The notes beneath the pieces are model-generated. The model ran no database searches and was not told the DNA's origin. It saw only the letters and a list, made by a program, of their open reading frames with translations. This document shows, one piece after another, positions 43,634 through 52,561 of a stretch of DNA of 64,000 nucleotides. Source of the DNA: Ferrimonas senticii DSM 18821 (GTDB taxonomy: Bacteria; Pseudomonadota; Gammaproteobacteria; Enterobacterales; Shewanellaceae); the NCBI RefSeq assembly GCF_000422665.1, contig NZ_AUGM01000011.1:1-64000 (forward strand). Reading direction: 5' to 3'. The position numbers and the translations under genes are program-made. Position 1 is the first letter of the stretch; every line of letters starts with the position of its first letter.

Positions 43634-46138
43634 CTAGCTCTGACTATTCCCTTGATATAAGTACTTCTGGAACCCTGTAAACGTCTGGCCGATTATCGCC
43701 GGTGCACAACCAAGCACCTCAGCCGCGTCGCTGATGGTGTTGTACTTCAGTTCCACCATACTGCGTATCTTACTCTTTGACAGTTCGTTAACGCCGTCCT
43801 GCACATACTTTTCCAGCACAAACTCAATGAATTCCTGCTGTTTGGCATCAGCGAAAGCGCTGGAAATTCGTGGTTTAGCCTGCTCGGCGCGCTCACGGCG
43901 TGTATGCGGCTCAGAGGCGAAAGCAACGAAAGCTAAGACATCGTATACGTCGCTATCTTCGGCATCGATAAGCTCTTTGATGCTATTGAGCTTTTCGTCA
44001 TCGTAGCCCGCCTCAGCCAGACTCTGGCGCAGTTGTTCACGGGTATCGGGATCACCCCAAATCTCCCGCAGTTGGTCTTCATTAGCAAAGAAACGAGGCA
44101 GATCTTTAAACAGTCGCTCAACAAACTCTTTGGCGGTGATCGGCTTGCCATCCGGCCCCCAATACATCACCGAAGAGATATGCTGGATCTGTCGCGCCTT
44201 GCCATCACTGAGCTTGATGGTGATCTTCTCCGGCCGAGGCGTTGATTCACAAATGCAAGGGGACTCACCACAGATCCCGCAAGGCTTAGGCCCGCAGATG
44301 CACGGCTGCTGACCACACTCTGGGCAAGAGGGCTTGGGGCAAACGCAGGGGTGAAAGCCACACTCCGGACAGGGTTGTTTAATGCAGACGCAAGGGCTCT
44401 CACCACAGGCTTCGCAGGGCTCGGGAGGGAGAGGTTCGCCGTCCCACTCGGGATCAGCAAAGTTATGGTGCGCTTTGACGAAATCGTAGATGGTGAAAAA
44501 CTCTTTGCCTTCGTACACCCGCGTACCGCGACCGATGATCTGCTTAAACTCAATCATGTTATTGCAGGGGCGCATCAGCACGATATTACGCACGTTACGG
44601 GCATCTACGCCGGTAGAAAGCTTGCGCGATGTGGTCAAGATGGTTGGGATGTTTTTCTCGTTATCCGAGAAGGTCTTGAGGTCGTTCTCGCCTGCTGTGC
44701 CATCATTGGCCGTCACCCGCACACAATAGCTGCTATAGGTCGTCCAGCCCTTTTGAACGGCGTATTGATTGATGAAGTCGCGCACCATACCGGCGTGCTC
44801 TTGGGTAGCGCAAAATACAATGGTTTTCTGCTGGGGATTAAAGCGATCCATCCAATAATGCACTCGCTTCTGTTCGCGGGCTGGGATGGTGATGATGCGG
44901 TTAAAGTCCCCCTCTTTGTAGAGCTTGCCGGGCTCGGGGTCGCCTTGTACGACCACCCCATCACCTGGGGTATATACATACTCATCCATGGTGCCGACAA
45001 TCGGGTATACCTTAAACGGTGTAAGAAAGCCGTCATCGATCCCCTCTTTGAGGGTATAGCTATACACAGGATCGCCAAAGTAACCGTAAGTGTTAGCGTT
45101 CTCAGTACGTTTTGGGGTTGCGGTCAACCCCAACTGCACGGCAGGGCTAAAGTAATTAAGGATATCCCGCCAGCTGCTTTCGTCGTTCGCGCCACCACGG
45201 TGACACTCATCAATCACGATAAAGTCGAAAAAATCTGCCGGATAATCACCAAAGTACGGTGCATCATTGCCCGCTTCATCTTTGCCACTCATAAAGGTTT
45301 GAAAGATGGTAAAGAACACGCTGGCGTTCTTGGGCACACCGCCATGCTTCTTGATGGATCCGGGCTCAATGCGGACGATGGCGTCATCGCCAAAAGCGCC
45401 AAAATCATTAAATGCTTGGTTGGCCAACACATTGCGATCAGCTAGGAATAAAATCCGTGGGCGACGAGAGGAAGCATCCGGCGCTGTTTGGGTGCTTAAA
45501 CTCCAGCGGCTTTGGAATAGCTTCCACGCGGTTTGAAAGGCGATGCAGGTTTTGCCGGTGCCGGTTGCCAAGGTCAACAAGATGCGTTGCTTGCCTGCGG
45601 CTATCGCCTCTAGGGCGTTGTTGATGGCATTTTCCTGATAATAACGGGGTTGCCAATCGCCCTTCGTCTTAAACGGAATGCTACTAAACCGCTCGCGCCA
45701 GATAGCCTTGAAGTCTGGCGCGTCCTTGTCCTTTTTCTCAAAAGTCAGCGCCCACAATGCGTCAGGGGAGAGGTAGTCATCAACCAGCAACTCCTCTCCT
45801 GTTTCCATATCAATCTGGTAGATCTCATGGCCATTGGTGGCATAGGCCAAACGGCATTGCAGCCGTTTGGCGTAATCCTTGGCTTGCCGTACCCCTTCGC
45901 TATAGCTCAGTCCTTCGCGCTTGGCCTCTACGGCCGCCAGCTTACGGCCTCGATAGATCAGCACATAATCACTCGTCACCGTCGGGCCGCGTTTGCCACC
46001 GGTTAAGATGATGCCGGGGCAGATCTCCTCACGGCGGATGAAGCTGCCCTCGGTAACGCCCCAGCCGTCAGCCTTTAGCTTGGGATCGATCAGTTCCGCG
46101 CGAGTATCGGCTTCATTGCGCGTCCTTGCGTGACTCAT
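43634..46138 (-). CDS. hsdR: Type I restriction enzyme R subunit with expanded Cys repeat
   Basis: An 834-residue EcoEI-like restriction subunit: an N-terminal PD-(D/E)xK nuclease region (Asp57, then EAKRE with Glu71 and Lys73), superfamily 2 translocase motifs (ATGTGKT 191-197, DECH 310-313, TATPKR, IIGRGTR) and a C-terminal EcoEI_R_C domain. Between the motor and the C-terminal domain, residues 575-630 contain four exact-period 15-residue repeats of CxxCGxxPCxC, 16 cysteines in all. Single copies of such a motif are common at this position, whereas four are unusual. Start and stop overlap with hsdS (TAATG), so hsdMSR is one coupled operon. Confidence 0.95.
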   Translation of the reverse strand: MSHARTRNEADTRAELIDPKLKADGWGVTEGSFIRREEICPGIILTGGKRGPTVTSDYVLIYRGRKLAAVEAKREGLSYSEGVRQAKDYAKRLQCRLAYATNGHEIYQIDMETGEELLVDDYLSPDALWALTFEKKDKDAPDFKAIWRERFSSIPFKTKGDWQPRYYQENAINNALEAIAAGKQRILLTLATGTGKTCIAFQTAWKLFQSRWSLSTQTAPDASSRRPRILFLADRNVLANQAFNDFGAFGDDAIVRIEPGSIKKHGGVPKNASVFFTIFQTFMSGKDEAGNDAPYFGDYPADFFDFIVIDECHRGGANDESSWRDILNYFSPAVQLGLTATPKRTENANTYGYFGDPVYSYTLKEGIDDGFLTPFKVYPIVGTMDEYVYTPGDGVVVQGDPEPGKLYKEGDFNRIITIPAREQKRVHYWMDRFNPQQKTIVFCATQEHAGMVRDFINQYAVQKGWTTYSSYCVRVTANDGTAGENDLKTFSDNEKNIPTILTTSRKLSTGVDARNVRNIVLMRPCNNMIEFKQIIGRGTRVYEGKEFFTIYDFVKAHHNFADPEWDGEPLPPEPCEACGESPCVCIKQPCPECGFHPCVCPKPSCPECGQQPCICGPKPCGICGESPCICESTPRPEKITIKLSDGKARQIQHISSVMYWGPDGKPITAKEFVERLFKDLPRFFANEDQLREIWGDPDTREQLRQSLAEAGYDDEKLNSIKELIDAEDSDVYDVLAFVAFASEPHTRRERAEQAKPRISSAFADAKQQEFIEFVLEKYVQDGVNELSKSKIRSMVELKYNTISDAAEVLGCAPAIIGQTFTGFQKYLYQGNSQS

Positions 46139-47250
46139 TAGGCAGTTTCCTTATTCGTCAGTTGGCCAGAGAAGGCATGTTGTAGGATGGATTTTTTGAG
46201 TTCATTTAGAAAATTGAGCTTTTTTGTATAGAGGGAACTAAGAGCTTCAACTTCTTTTGATAGCGACTCGAGACATTCTCCAATATTCTTCTGGCTTTCA
46301 ATTTCTAATGGGAATTGCAATTTCAACCCGTTCAATGAAGAGTTTGAAATAACCGGCTGAGCCGCTTGGCGCGCCAGTCCCCGAAGGTTCTTATAGTTAA
46401 GAAGGTACGTTAAAAACCGGTTATCAAAATCAAATTGATAATCAACAACCTTGAACGCATTATCCGTTAACCAAATGTCAGTTGTTATATTTCGAGCCTT
46501 TCCGCATAAAGCTCCAACCCTTCCAATAATTACGTTATCGCCAGACAAATTAAAGTCGTTGTGCATACCAGCCATTTCATTACCACCATAAACAGGGTAA
46601 TCACCAGGTATCATCTGCTTGCTCGTCAAGTTGACACCACTTTTTAGCTTGAAACATGCACCAAAGTTCTCTTCAACCCACCCTTCACCACGCTGACAGA
46701 AAACCTGCTGCAGGTAGCTTTCAAACAACTTGCGGGCATTGTTGAGGTTTTTTTCGGCAAGAGCGCGGGCTTGCTCTATCTCGGTAAAGGCTTGATCCAG
46801 AATCGCGACGATGCGTTTTTGTTCTTTAAGTGGTGCGAAAGGAAGGATGCGCTTTTCCATAGAGCCTTTTGTTACATGCACCATGGTAGTGCCAGCCCCT
46901 TGTTCTTCCTTGATTTTTTCCTTATCCCAGTCAAGTAGGTAATATAAGTAGTGTTTATCTACAGCACATTCATTAGGCTCTATCTTCCAGATATGGTAAT
47001 GGTAGATTACCTTTCCGCCATCCCAAATTCTTGGACCAAAAGAAGCAGACCATGCATAAAGTAAGTCTCCAGTATCGCAGTATTTATCAGCATCTAACTC
47101 TAGATCCGAGTAATACCAGCTACGATTAGTAAAGAAGTTACCAACTCTTAATAATGGGTAAGGTCCTTCTGACAGCATTTCTGACTTTTTATATGCACGG
47201 CCGTTAATAAAACGGCAAACATCGCCAAGCTTTTTGTTCTCCCACGCCAT
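46138..47250 (-). CDS. hsdS: Type I restriction-modification specificity subunit
   Basis: A 370-residue DNA recognition subunit with two target recognition domains (about residues 1-150 and 200-340), each followed by a conserved helical spacer (KEQKRIVAILDQAFTEIEQARALAEKNL; SLYTKKLNFLNELKKSILQHAFSGQLT, each in part). It determines the bipartite target. Base composition is clearly richer in A+T than hsdM and hsdR, the usual sign of swapping of recognition domains. The start ATG at 47250 overlaps the hsdM stop (TGATG). The target sequence cannot be predicted by eye. Confidence 0.93.
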   Translation of the reverse strand: MAWENKKLGDVCRFINGRAYKKSEMLSEGPYPLLRVGNFFTNRSWYYSDLELDADKYCDTGDLLYAWSASFGPRIWDGGKVIYHYHIWKIEPNECAVDKHYLYYLLDWDKEKIKEEQGAGTTMVHVTKGSMEKRILPFAPLKEQKRIVAILDQAFTEIEQARALAEKNLNNARKLFESYLQQVFCQRGEGWVEENFGACFKLKSGVNLTSKQMIPGDYPVYGGNEMAGMHNDFNLSGDNVIIGRVGALCGKARNITTDIWLTDNAFKVVDYQFDFDNRFLTYLLNYKNLRGLARQAAQPVISNSSLNGLKLQFPLEIESQKNIGECLESLSKEVEALSSLYTKKLNFLNELKKSILQHAFSGQLTNKETA

Positions 47251-48734
47251 CACAACAACTCCTGAATTCTGGTCAGAATCGCTTCACTCTCTTTATCCAA
47301 CGCGATGATTTCTTCGATGATCTCCGCGGGTGTACGCACTGCGATCTCATCTTTCACATTCGGATTTTTCACCGACAGATCCCAAGTGTTGGCATCAAGA
47401 TCTGCAACCTGCAGCGACCATGATTTTTCGGAGTCAGCACTCTTTGGATCGCTCATGGCTGCCTTTTGCAGCGTGACAAACTCTTTCAAGTCATTGTCAT
47501 TGAGCGGGTTGGTCTTACCGAGGCTGCGGCCGGGATCAAGCTGATAGAACCAGACATTCTTGGTAGGCTCGCCCTTGGTGAAAAACAGCACCACGGTTTT
47601 TACCCCAGCGCCCAAGAAGGTTTTGGCGGGGCAATCCAGTACTGTATGCAGGTTGCAGCTTTGCAGCAGCTCTTTGCGTAGGGCAACGGCGGCATTATCG
47701 GTATTGGACAGGAAGGTGTTCTTGATCACCACAGCACCGCGGCCACCGGGCTTAAGGGTTTTGATAAAGTGCTGCAAAAACAGGAAGGCAGTTTCACCGG
47801 TTTTAATGGGGAAGTTCTGCTGCACCTCTTTGCGCTCTTTGCCACCAAACGGCGGGTTAGCGAGGATCACGTCATGCTGATTGCCCGGCTGAATATCGAG
47901 CAGGTTTTCCGCCAAGGTGTTGGTGTGCAGCACATTAGGCGCTTCAATGCCATGCAGGATCATGTTCATGATGGCGATGACGTAAGCGAGGGACTTCTTC
48001 TCTTTGGCGTAGAAGGTCTTTTCTTGCAGGATTTTTAGCTCGCTAGTAGAAAGCGACTTCTTTTCAGCCCCGCCCTGACGCAAGTAGTCGTAGGCTTCAC
48101 ACAAAAAGCCCGCTGAGCCTGCTGCGCCGTCGTAGATGGTTTCGCCAATTTTTGGCTGCATTACATCAATCATGGCGCGGATCAACGGACGCGGGGTGTA
48201 GTACTCACCGCCGTTACGTCCGGCGTTGCCCATGTTTTTGATCTTGGTTTCATACAGGTGCGACAGTTCGTGTTTTTCTTCCTGCGAACGGAAGCGAAGC
48301 TCGTCCACCTTTTCCAGACAGTCCCGCAGTGAGTAACCGCTTTGGATCTTGTTTTTGATCTCACCGAAGATCTCGCCAATTTTGTATTGGATGGTATTGG
48401 GGTTGGCGGCACGGGCTTTAAAGCCTTTGAGATAGGGGAATAGCTCACCATCCACATATTCCATTAAGTCGTTGCCGGTCAGAGCATTGTTGTGGTCGAA
48501 GTTGCCGTTAGCGTCTTTTGGTGCCGCCCACTCACTCCAACGGTGATACTTATCGATGATGTAGGTGTACTCCTCCCCCATCATCTCCGCTTCTTGGGCA
48601 CGCTGATACTCCAAGTCATCCAGATACTTTAAAAAGAGCATCCATGAGGTCTGTTCGGTGTAGTCCAGTTCGCTGGAACAGCCTGCATCTTTGTGCAGGA
48701 TGTCATCGATGTTCTTGAAGGTTGTTTCAAACAT
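47250..48734 (-). CDS. hsdM: Type I restriction-modification DNA methyltransferase subunit
   Basis: A 494-residue N6-adenine methyltransferase. The N-terminal helical domain (FETTFKNIDDILHKDAGC) precedes the SAM-binding motif I YDGAAGSAGFLCEAY and the catalytic motif IV NPPFGG. The Asp-Gly-Ala-Ala of motif I is a variant of the commoner DPAAG. I start at the ATG at 48734; the frame extends upstream to 48791 without conservation. Upstream is a 280-base gap with an ERIC-like element (48871-48996) and probably the promoter. Confidence 0.95.
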   Translation of the reverse strand: MFETTFKNIDDILHKDAGCSSELDYTEQTSWMLFLKYLDDLEYQRAQEAEMMGEEYTYIIDKYHRWSEWAAPKDANGNFDHNNALTGNDLMEYVDGELFPYLKGFKARAANPNTIQYKIGEIFGEIKNKIQSGYSLRDCLEKVDELRFRSQEEKHELSHLYETKIKNMGNAGRNGGEYYTPRPLIRAMIDVMQPKIGETIYDGAAGSAGFLCEAYDYLRQGGAEKKSLSTSELKILQEKTFYAKEKKSLAYVIAIMNMILHGIEAPNVLHTNTLAENLLDIQPGNQHDVILANPPFGGKERKEVQQNFPIKTGETAFLFLQHFIKTLKPGGRGAVVIKNTFLSNTDNAAVALRKELLQSCNLHTVLDCPAKTFLGAGVKTVVLFFTKGEPTKNVWFYQLDPGRSLGKTNPLNDNDLKEFVTLQKAAMSDPKSADSEKSWSLQVADLDANTWDLSVKNPNVKDEIAVRTPAEIIEEIIALDKESEAILTRIQELL

Positions 48735-48870
48735 TAGAAGCGATTTCCAATTCGATAGTGTGCGCAAAGCAGAGCATGTCGCGCAGTACAAAATGTGGTG
48801 ATTTTGCCATAGTTCATTTCATTCTTCCTGAGGTGGGATCACATCGGAAGCGACACTCGGGCTGGCTTGA

Positions 48871-48996
48871 TATACCCATCATCCTTGAAGCTGCAGCCGC
48901 GTTAACGGCGCTCATGAACCCCAATCACATAGTCAGTCTATGCTCGTGAGATTCACTCGCTTGTTGCCTTACTGCAACGTCAATGATTTCCGGTAA
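48871..48996. repeat. ERIC-like intergenic element
   Basis: A 126-base palindromic unit that matches the general plan of enterobacterial repetitive intergenic consensus elements: outer arm TATACCCATCATCCTTGAAG, core CGCTCATGAACCCCAATCAC then TAGTCAGTCTATGCTC, GTGAGATTCACTCGCTTG, TTACTGCAACG and a closing arm TGATTTCCGGTA. The length is typical of ERIC. It lies between hsdM and hipA in the island, so it was carried in or jumped in. The remainder of the gap, 48735-48870, shows no gene. Confidence 0.75.
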
Positions 48997-49014
48997 TAAG
49001 GGAGGCAAATACTG

Positions 49015-50325
49015 CTACGGTGTTAACCGGCGCGCTCGATGTTCAAGCCCTTGTAGAATGCTCTGTGATACCCGCTGTGGGAATCCTTTAGCCAGTTGTG
49101 CCTGCACGCTTTTAATAACCTGCGGTGTTGCTTCAGCAAACTCCGCTAATATCTCAGCCATGGTTTGCTGGCTAAAGCCAACGGCTTTGGCGGTGGCTAA
49201 AAAGTGGCGCGGGAAAATCTGTTCAATGGCGTATTTCTTGCCGTTGCTGGCGGCTAATCCCATAGCCAGCTTGGCGTCGCGCTTGTTCAGCCCATTGCCG
49301 CCCATAAGCGGATAGACCGAGAGAATGTCATACAGTGGGGTTAGCTGGTATCGGCCTTCAGGTTGGATAAATAACGAGAAGTTCTTAGCGTGACCATCAG
49401 TGGCCGCCAGCAGCCAAAACAGTACCTGTGCCTGCATAAAGGTTTTGCGGTCTTGTTCTGGCGTGATTGACCCTTGCAGCACCTCCATAATGGCTTTGAT
49501 GCCCGGCCCGCCTTGGTTTTCGTATTTGCCCGCTGACGGTACGTTTAAGGTTTGGCAGAGATCTTCTTGCGGCAAGCGCATAAGCCAGCTGCCGTCGGCG
49601 CTATAGCGACGATCAAACCGTTCAATGGCTAATGCTTTGATGTTTCCGGCTTGAATGATTTCGCAGTCCGGTACGGGTAAGCCGTATTCTCGGGCAATCA
49701 GCAGGCAGAGGTATTCGTTTTCGACGCTGTCAGACAGATCCAGCGTGTGGGAGTGGGTAACAATCCGGCCGATGGGTAACTTAATGATATGGCTGGTGGG
49801 CGTTGCGTCATGGGGCAAGCACCATTGATAATCGAGTTTTAGTAGGGCGGTTTTTTCCTGCACACCGGCGACGGAGATCCGAAAGTCGTCAAACTCCGCC
49901 AGCATCCCGAGTGGGATATTGGATCGATACCCTGTTAACACTTGCTCTAGGGTGGTTTCATCCAGCGGTTGGTATTCGAGGCGTTGTACTTCGCCCGGCG
50001 CTGCATTTTCTGGCACAAGCTGGAGAGCGCCGACGCTGTCTTGGCCGATCTTAGCCAATAAATCGAACGGTTGCGTTGAACTGGCTTGATGGCGTGCAAC
50101 GATACGCTGGCGGACTTCGGGTGAGTCCGGTAGCAGGTTGTCAAAAAAGTTGTAAGCCGTATCGCCTTGATAGCGGCGATGGCGTAGCGGCATCGACAGC
50201 GAAATCGGGCGGCTACCCGGTCGCGATAGCCATGATGGTTCATAGTGAAAGCTGTGCGCCCCCGTGCTGCTTTTGAGGAACGTACCAACTCGGATGCCAT
50301 TCATGAAGACCTTTAACGTCGCCAT
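49015..50325 (-). CDS. hipA: HipA-like serine/threonine kinase toxin
   Basis: A 436-residue HipA homologue. HipA phosphorylates glutamyl-tRNA synthetase in E. coli and causes persistence. The N-terminal region includes a Gly-rich loop (SVAGVQEKTALL), a conserved lysine (HIIKLP), the catalytic loop DGHAKNFSLF and the metal-binding PLYDILSV. Essential kinase residues look intact, so the toxin should be active. It overlaps hipB (TAATG); the antitoxin is translated first. Length fits E. coli HipA (440). It could serve plasmid-like maintenance of the island. Confidence 0.93.
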   Translation of the reverse strand: MATLKVFMNGIRVGTFLKSSTGAHSFHYEPSWLSRPGSRPISLSMPLRHRRYQGDTAYNFFDNLLPDSPEVRQRIVARHQASSTQPFDLLAKIGQDSVGALQLVPENAAPGEVQRLEYQPLDETTLEQVLTGYRSNIPLGMLAEFDDFRISVAGVQEKTALLKLDYQWCLPHDATPTSHIIKLPIGRIVTHSHTLDLSDSVENEYLCLLIAREYGLPVPDCEIIQAGNIKALAIERFDRRYSADGSWLMRLPQEDLCQTLNVPSAGKYENQGGPGIKAIMEVLQGSITPEQDRKTFMQAQVLFWLLAATDGHAKNFSLFIQPEGRYQLTPLYDILSVYPLMGGNGLNKRDAKLAMGLAASNGKKYAIEQIFPRHFLATAKAVGFSQQTMAEILAEFAEATPQVIKSVQAQLAKGFPQRVSQSILQGLEHRARRLTP

Positions 50326-50597
50326 TACCACTCCTGATCCCATTGTGAGTTGCTAGAATTGGCTTCTTGGCTTGCGCCTGCATTGGTATTACGTGGCTGC
50401 ACCTCTAGTTCAAGCTCCAGTGCCGATAACAATTTGAACAGTGTCTCTAATTTGGTGCTGTTGGGATTCTGTTCGAAGTTGGAAATGGTGCCTTGGCGCA
50501 CGCCCACTTTTTTAGCAAGGTGAGCTTGTGAAGCGCTTTGCTGCTGGCGGCAGTCTTGCAGGTAACTGGCGAGTTGCTTTGCGGTGGTAATTTTCAT
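50325..50597 (-). CDS. hipB: HipB-like antitoxin, XRE family repressor
   Basis: A 90-residue DNA-binding antitoxin with a Cro/C1-type helix-turn-helix (SQAHLAKKVGVRQGTISNFEQNP, in parts, about residues 20-42) and a C-terminal tail rich in Asn/Ser. It would neutralise HipA and repress the operon. I chose the ATG at 50597, as an earlier in-frame Met lies within the operator array. Three palindromes with TACGCT half-sites lie immediately upstream (50604-50678). Confidence 0.92.
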   Translation of the reverse strand: MKITTAKQLASYLQDCRQQQSASQAHLAKKVGVRQGTISNFEQNPNSTKLETLFKLLSALELELEVQPRNTNAGASQEANSSNSQWDQEW

Positions 50598-50603
50598 GTT
50601 GGC

Positions 50604-50678
50604 TATACGCTGTAGAGTATGAAAGCAAAATAACACGCTATAGCGTATAAAACTAGGTTATACGCTGCAGCGTGTTAA
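50604..50678. promoter_or_regulatory. Triple operator of hipBA
   Basis: Three related palindromes: TACGCTGTAGAGTA (centre 50612.5), CACGCTATAGCGTA (50640.5) and TACGCTGCAGCGTG (50667.5). Centres are 27-28 bases apart. HipB operators in E. coli are also multiple and regularly spaced, though their sequence differs. They overlap the expected hipB promoter. Confidence 0.75.
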
Positions 50679-50727
50679 CTCATTGCAATACACGCAGCCA
50701 AGTATCGCTTGATCGCTTTGATGGCCA

Positions 50728-52326
50728 TCATGATGTTGTCGCCTTCGCTTTTGCTCTTGCCAATAAGCGCTGGATTGTTCGGTAAGTCTGTTCGGGTACG
50801 AGACTCTCCGCCAGCAGGCGGGTAATGCGGCTGGCGGTTTTGTGGAAGCCAGTTGCTTGTTTTATAAAGCGTTGCTGTAGGCGCTTCCGCTGCTGTCGGG
50901 TAATGGTTACGAGGTGTTTTTCATCGGTGTTATAGCCATACCCTGAGCGGCGCTGATGACGGCAGACCAGTTGCTGTTCGTCATAAATCTCGATGCGGTT
51001 GTCGTACACCACCGCCAGCAACGCTCGCTTTCGGTATTGGGCAGGCACTGAATACAGGTGTTGTTGCACGCAAACGTGGCTATCTATGCCGACCTTAACG
51101 GTTTTGATGTGGTGAATGGTTGGCTGGCGGCCTGACGCATTGAAGTGATGGCGGCGCATTAGGTATGGCTGTTCGATCAACGCAAAGCGTTGCTGGCGTG
51201 TATTATGGGCGATAACGCTGCTGTTGTGCTGCGCCGTTAAATCATCCAGTGCCCGTTGCAGCTCCACCATGCTGGTAAAACACAGTTGTTTAAGATGCTG
51301 TTGTAGTGGCTTGGTGATGTGGGCGAGTTTCTTCATCAATGGATCGTCACTTTGCTTGCGACGATAGTGCGGTTGCAGTTGCCAGTTTTCTAATAGCCAC
51401 TGATATTCCGGTGCGCCTGTTGGGCTGAAACGGCGGTGATGAATATGCCGTGGGTAGCCTTGTTGCTGGCGGAATAGTTGCTGCTGGCCTGCTAACCAGC
51501 CGTTTAGCTGATTGTTGTCTTGGGCACTGGCAAACAGGCGCTGAGATTCGGCCATCATCCCGACAAACACGTAGGCGTACTGAGGCTTCGCTCCCCACTG
51601 ACTGCCAATGGCTATTTTCATTCGCAAGAAGTCGATGGCGCAGTGGGTTTGCTTAAGTGGCGCAGGTGCTGGTGCCGCGAGTGGCGTTGTTGCTGGCGGC
51701 GCGGGGCAATCGGTCACATTAAATGTGAGTGGCAGTTTTTCAGCGCTGACAGGGACATTGCAGCCAAAGTTGTTGGTGCTGGTTTGCGCTTTGATCTTGG
51801 TGTCGCTTTTGGCGAGATAGCTTAAGCGATAGAACGCCGCCATAAAGTCTTGGGCGTTTCCTCTGTGCAGTTGGTAGTAGCAGCACTCTGGTAGATGAAA
51901 ATGGGCAAACTTGGCGGCAGGTATTTCCCTGATTTGCTCGATTAAGCTGTGAGCGCACTGGATTTTATGGCCGCTAAGCAGTAGCGCTAGGTGGTAATGA
52001 TGCTTTGTGCCTTGGCCATGTTCCCTGACCCAAGCGTAATAGACGGAACAGCCGTATTGCTGTTGTAACAGCGTAACCTGTTGTTTAAGGCAGTCGCTAA
52101 ATTCGGTGTTGTCGGCGCTGAAAACATGGGGAGCGACTTCGACCCGAACCACAAACACTTTGCTGTATTGGGTTAACGCATGATTGATCACCGCCAGCAA
52201 CCGCTTGAGCATCCGTTTATGCTGTTGGCTTAGGGGGTTGCCTTGGCCGTAAATGGGAAAGCTCAGCCCTTGATGTACCCACGGCTGCACATAATGATCG
52301 TGAATGACGAATGGGTTTGTGGTCAT
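50728..52326 (-). CDS. Chimeric protein: inovirus Gp2/YagK-YfjJ-like HUH domain plus IS21/Mu-type transposase C-terminal half
   Basis: A 532-residue protein. Residues 1-175 resemble the inovirus Gp2 / YagK-YfjJ family: FVVRVEVAPHVF, an HUH-like motif HHYHLALLL (His110-Tyr111-His112) and SYLAKSDTK with Tyr166/Tyr170 as possible catalytic tyrosines. A Pro/Ala-rich linker (about 208-224) leads to a second part that follows the plan of IS21 IstA after its HTH: a remnant of the integrase fold (YAYVFVGMMAESQ, FTSMVELQRALDDL), then the Mu/IstA beta-barrel (DSHVCVQQHLYSVPAQY...RHQRR, residues 415-460) and the helical C terminus. The DDE acidic residues do not appear. I chose the ATG at 52326. Family assignments are by eye. 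Confidence 0.6.
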   Translation of the reverse strand: MTTNPFVIHDHYVQPWVHQGLSFPIYGQGNPLSQQHKRMLKRLLAVINHALTQYSKVFVVRVEVAPHVFSADNTEFSDCLKQQVTLLQQQYGCSVYYAWVREHGQGTKHHYHLALLLSGHKIQCAHSLIEQIREIPAAKFAHFHLPECCYYQLHRGNAQDFMAAFYRLSYLAKSDTKIKAQTSTNNFGCNVPVSAEKLPLTFNVTDCPAPPATTPLAAPAPAPLKQTHCAIDFLRMKIAIGSQWGAKPQYAYVFVGMMAESQRLFASAQDNNQLNGWLAGQQQLFRQQQGYPRHIHHRRFSPTGAPEYQWLLENWQLQPHYRRKQSDDPLMKKLAHITKPLQQHLKQLCFTSMVELQRALDDLTAQHNSSVIAHNTRQQRFALIEQPYLMRRHHFNASGRQPTIHHIKTVKVGIDSHVCVQQHLYSVPAQYRKRALLAVVYDNRIEIYDEQQLVCRHQRRSGYGYNTDEKHLVTITRQQRKRLQQRFIKQATGFHKTASRITRLLAESLVPEQTYRTIQRLLARAKAKATTS

Positions 52327-52497
52327 CGATCTTTGCTCGGCATTTATCTTAATAATTACCGCTGAGACTGGCCGCACTATCGCTGGCCTTAAACCCAGAT
52401 AGCTGGCGACTTACATCGCTATTAGATGGCCGTTTTTTTAGCGATAAATGGTGATCGGTTCGGGTCATGTCAGTTCAAATCGTGTCAACGGTGGTGC

Positions 52498-52523
52498 AAA
52501 AAAAGCAGGACGTGAGTCCTGCT
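52498..52523 (-). terminator. Terminator after the AlpA-like genes
   Basis: AGCAGGACTC/GTCCTGCT stem and a TTTTTTT tail on the minus strand, about 40 bases past the stop of the gene at 52562. It separates the integrase-side operon from the chimeric gene, which needs its own promoter in 52327-52497. Confidence 0.92.
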
Positions 52524-52561
52524 GGGTTAATGCCGTTGTGGCTTGTGCTTAATGCGGCTGG

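Noticed and set aside
43634-46138. hsdR considered as broken because of the Cys repeat insertion
   Set aside because: The frame is open from start to stop, and all motor and nuclease motifs are intact.
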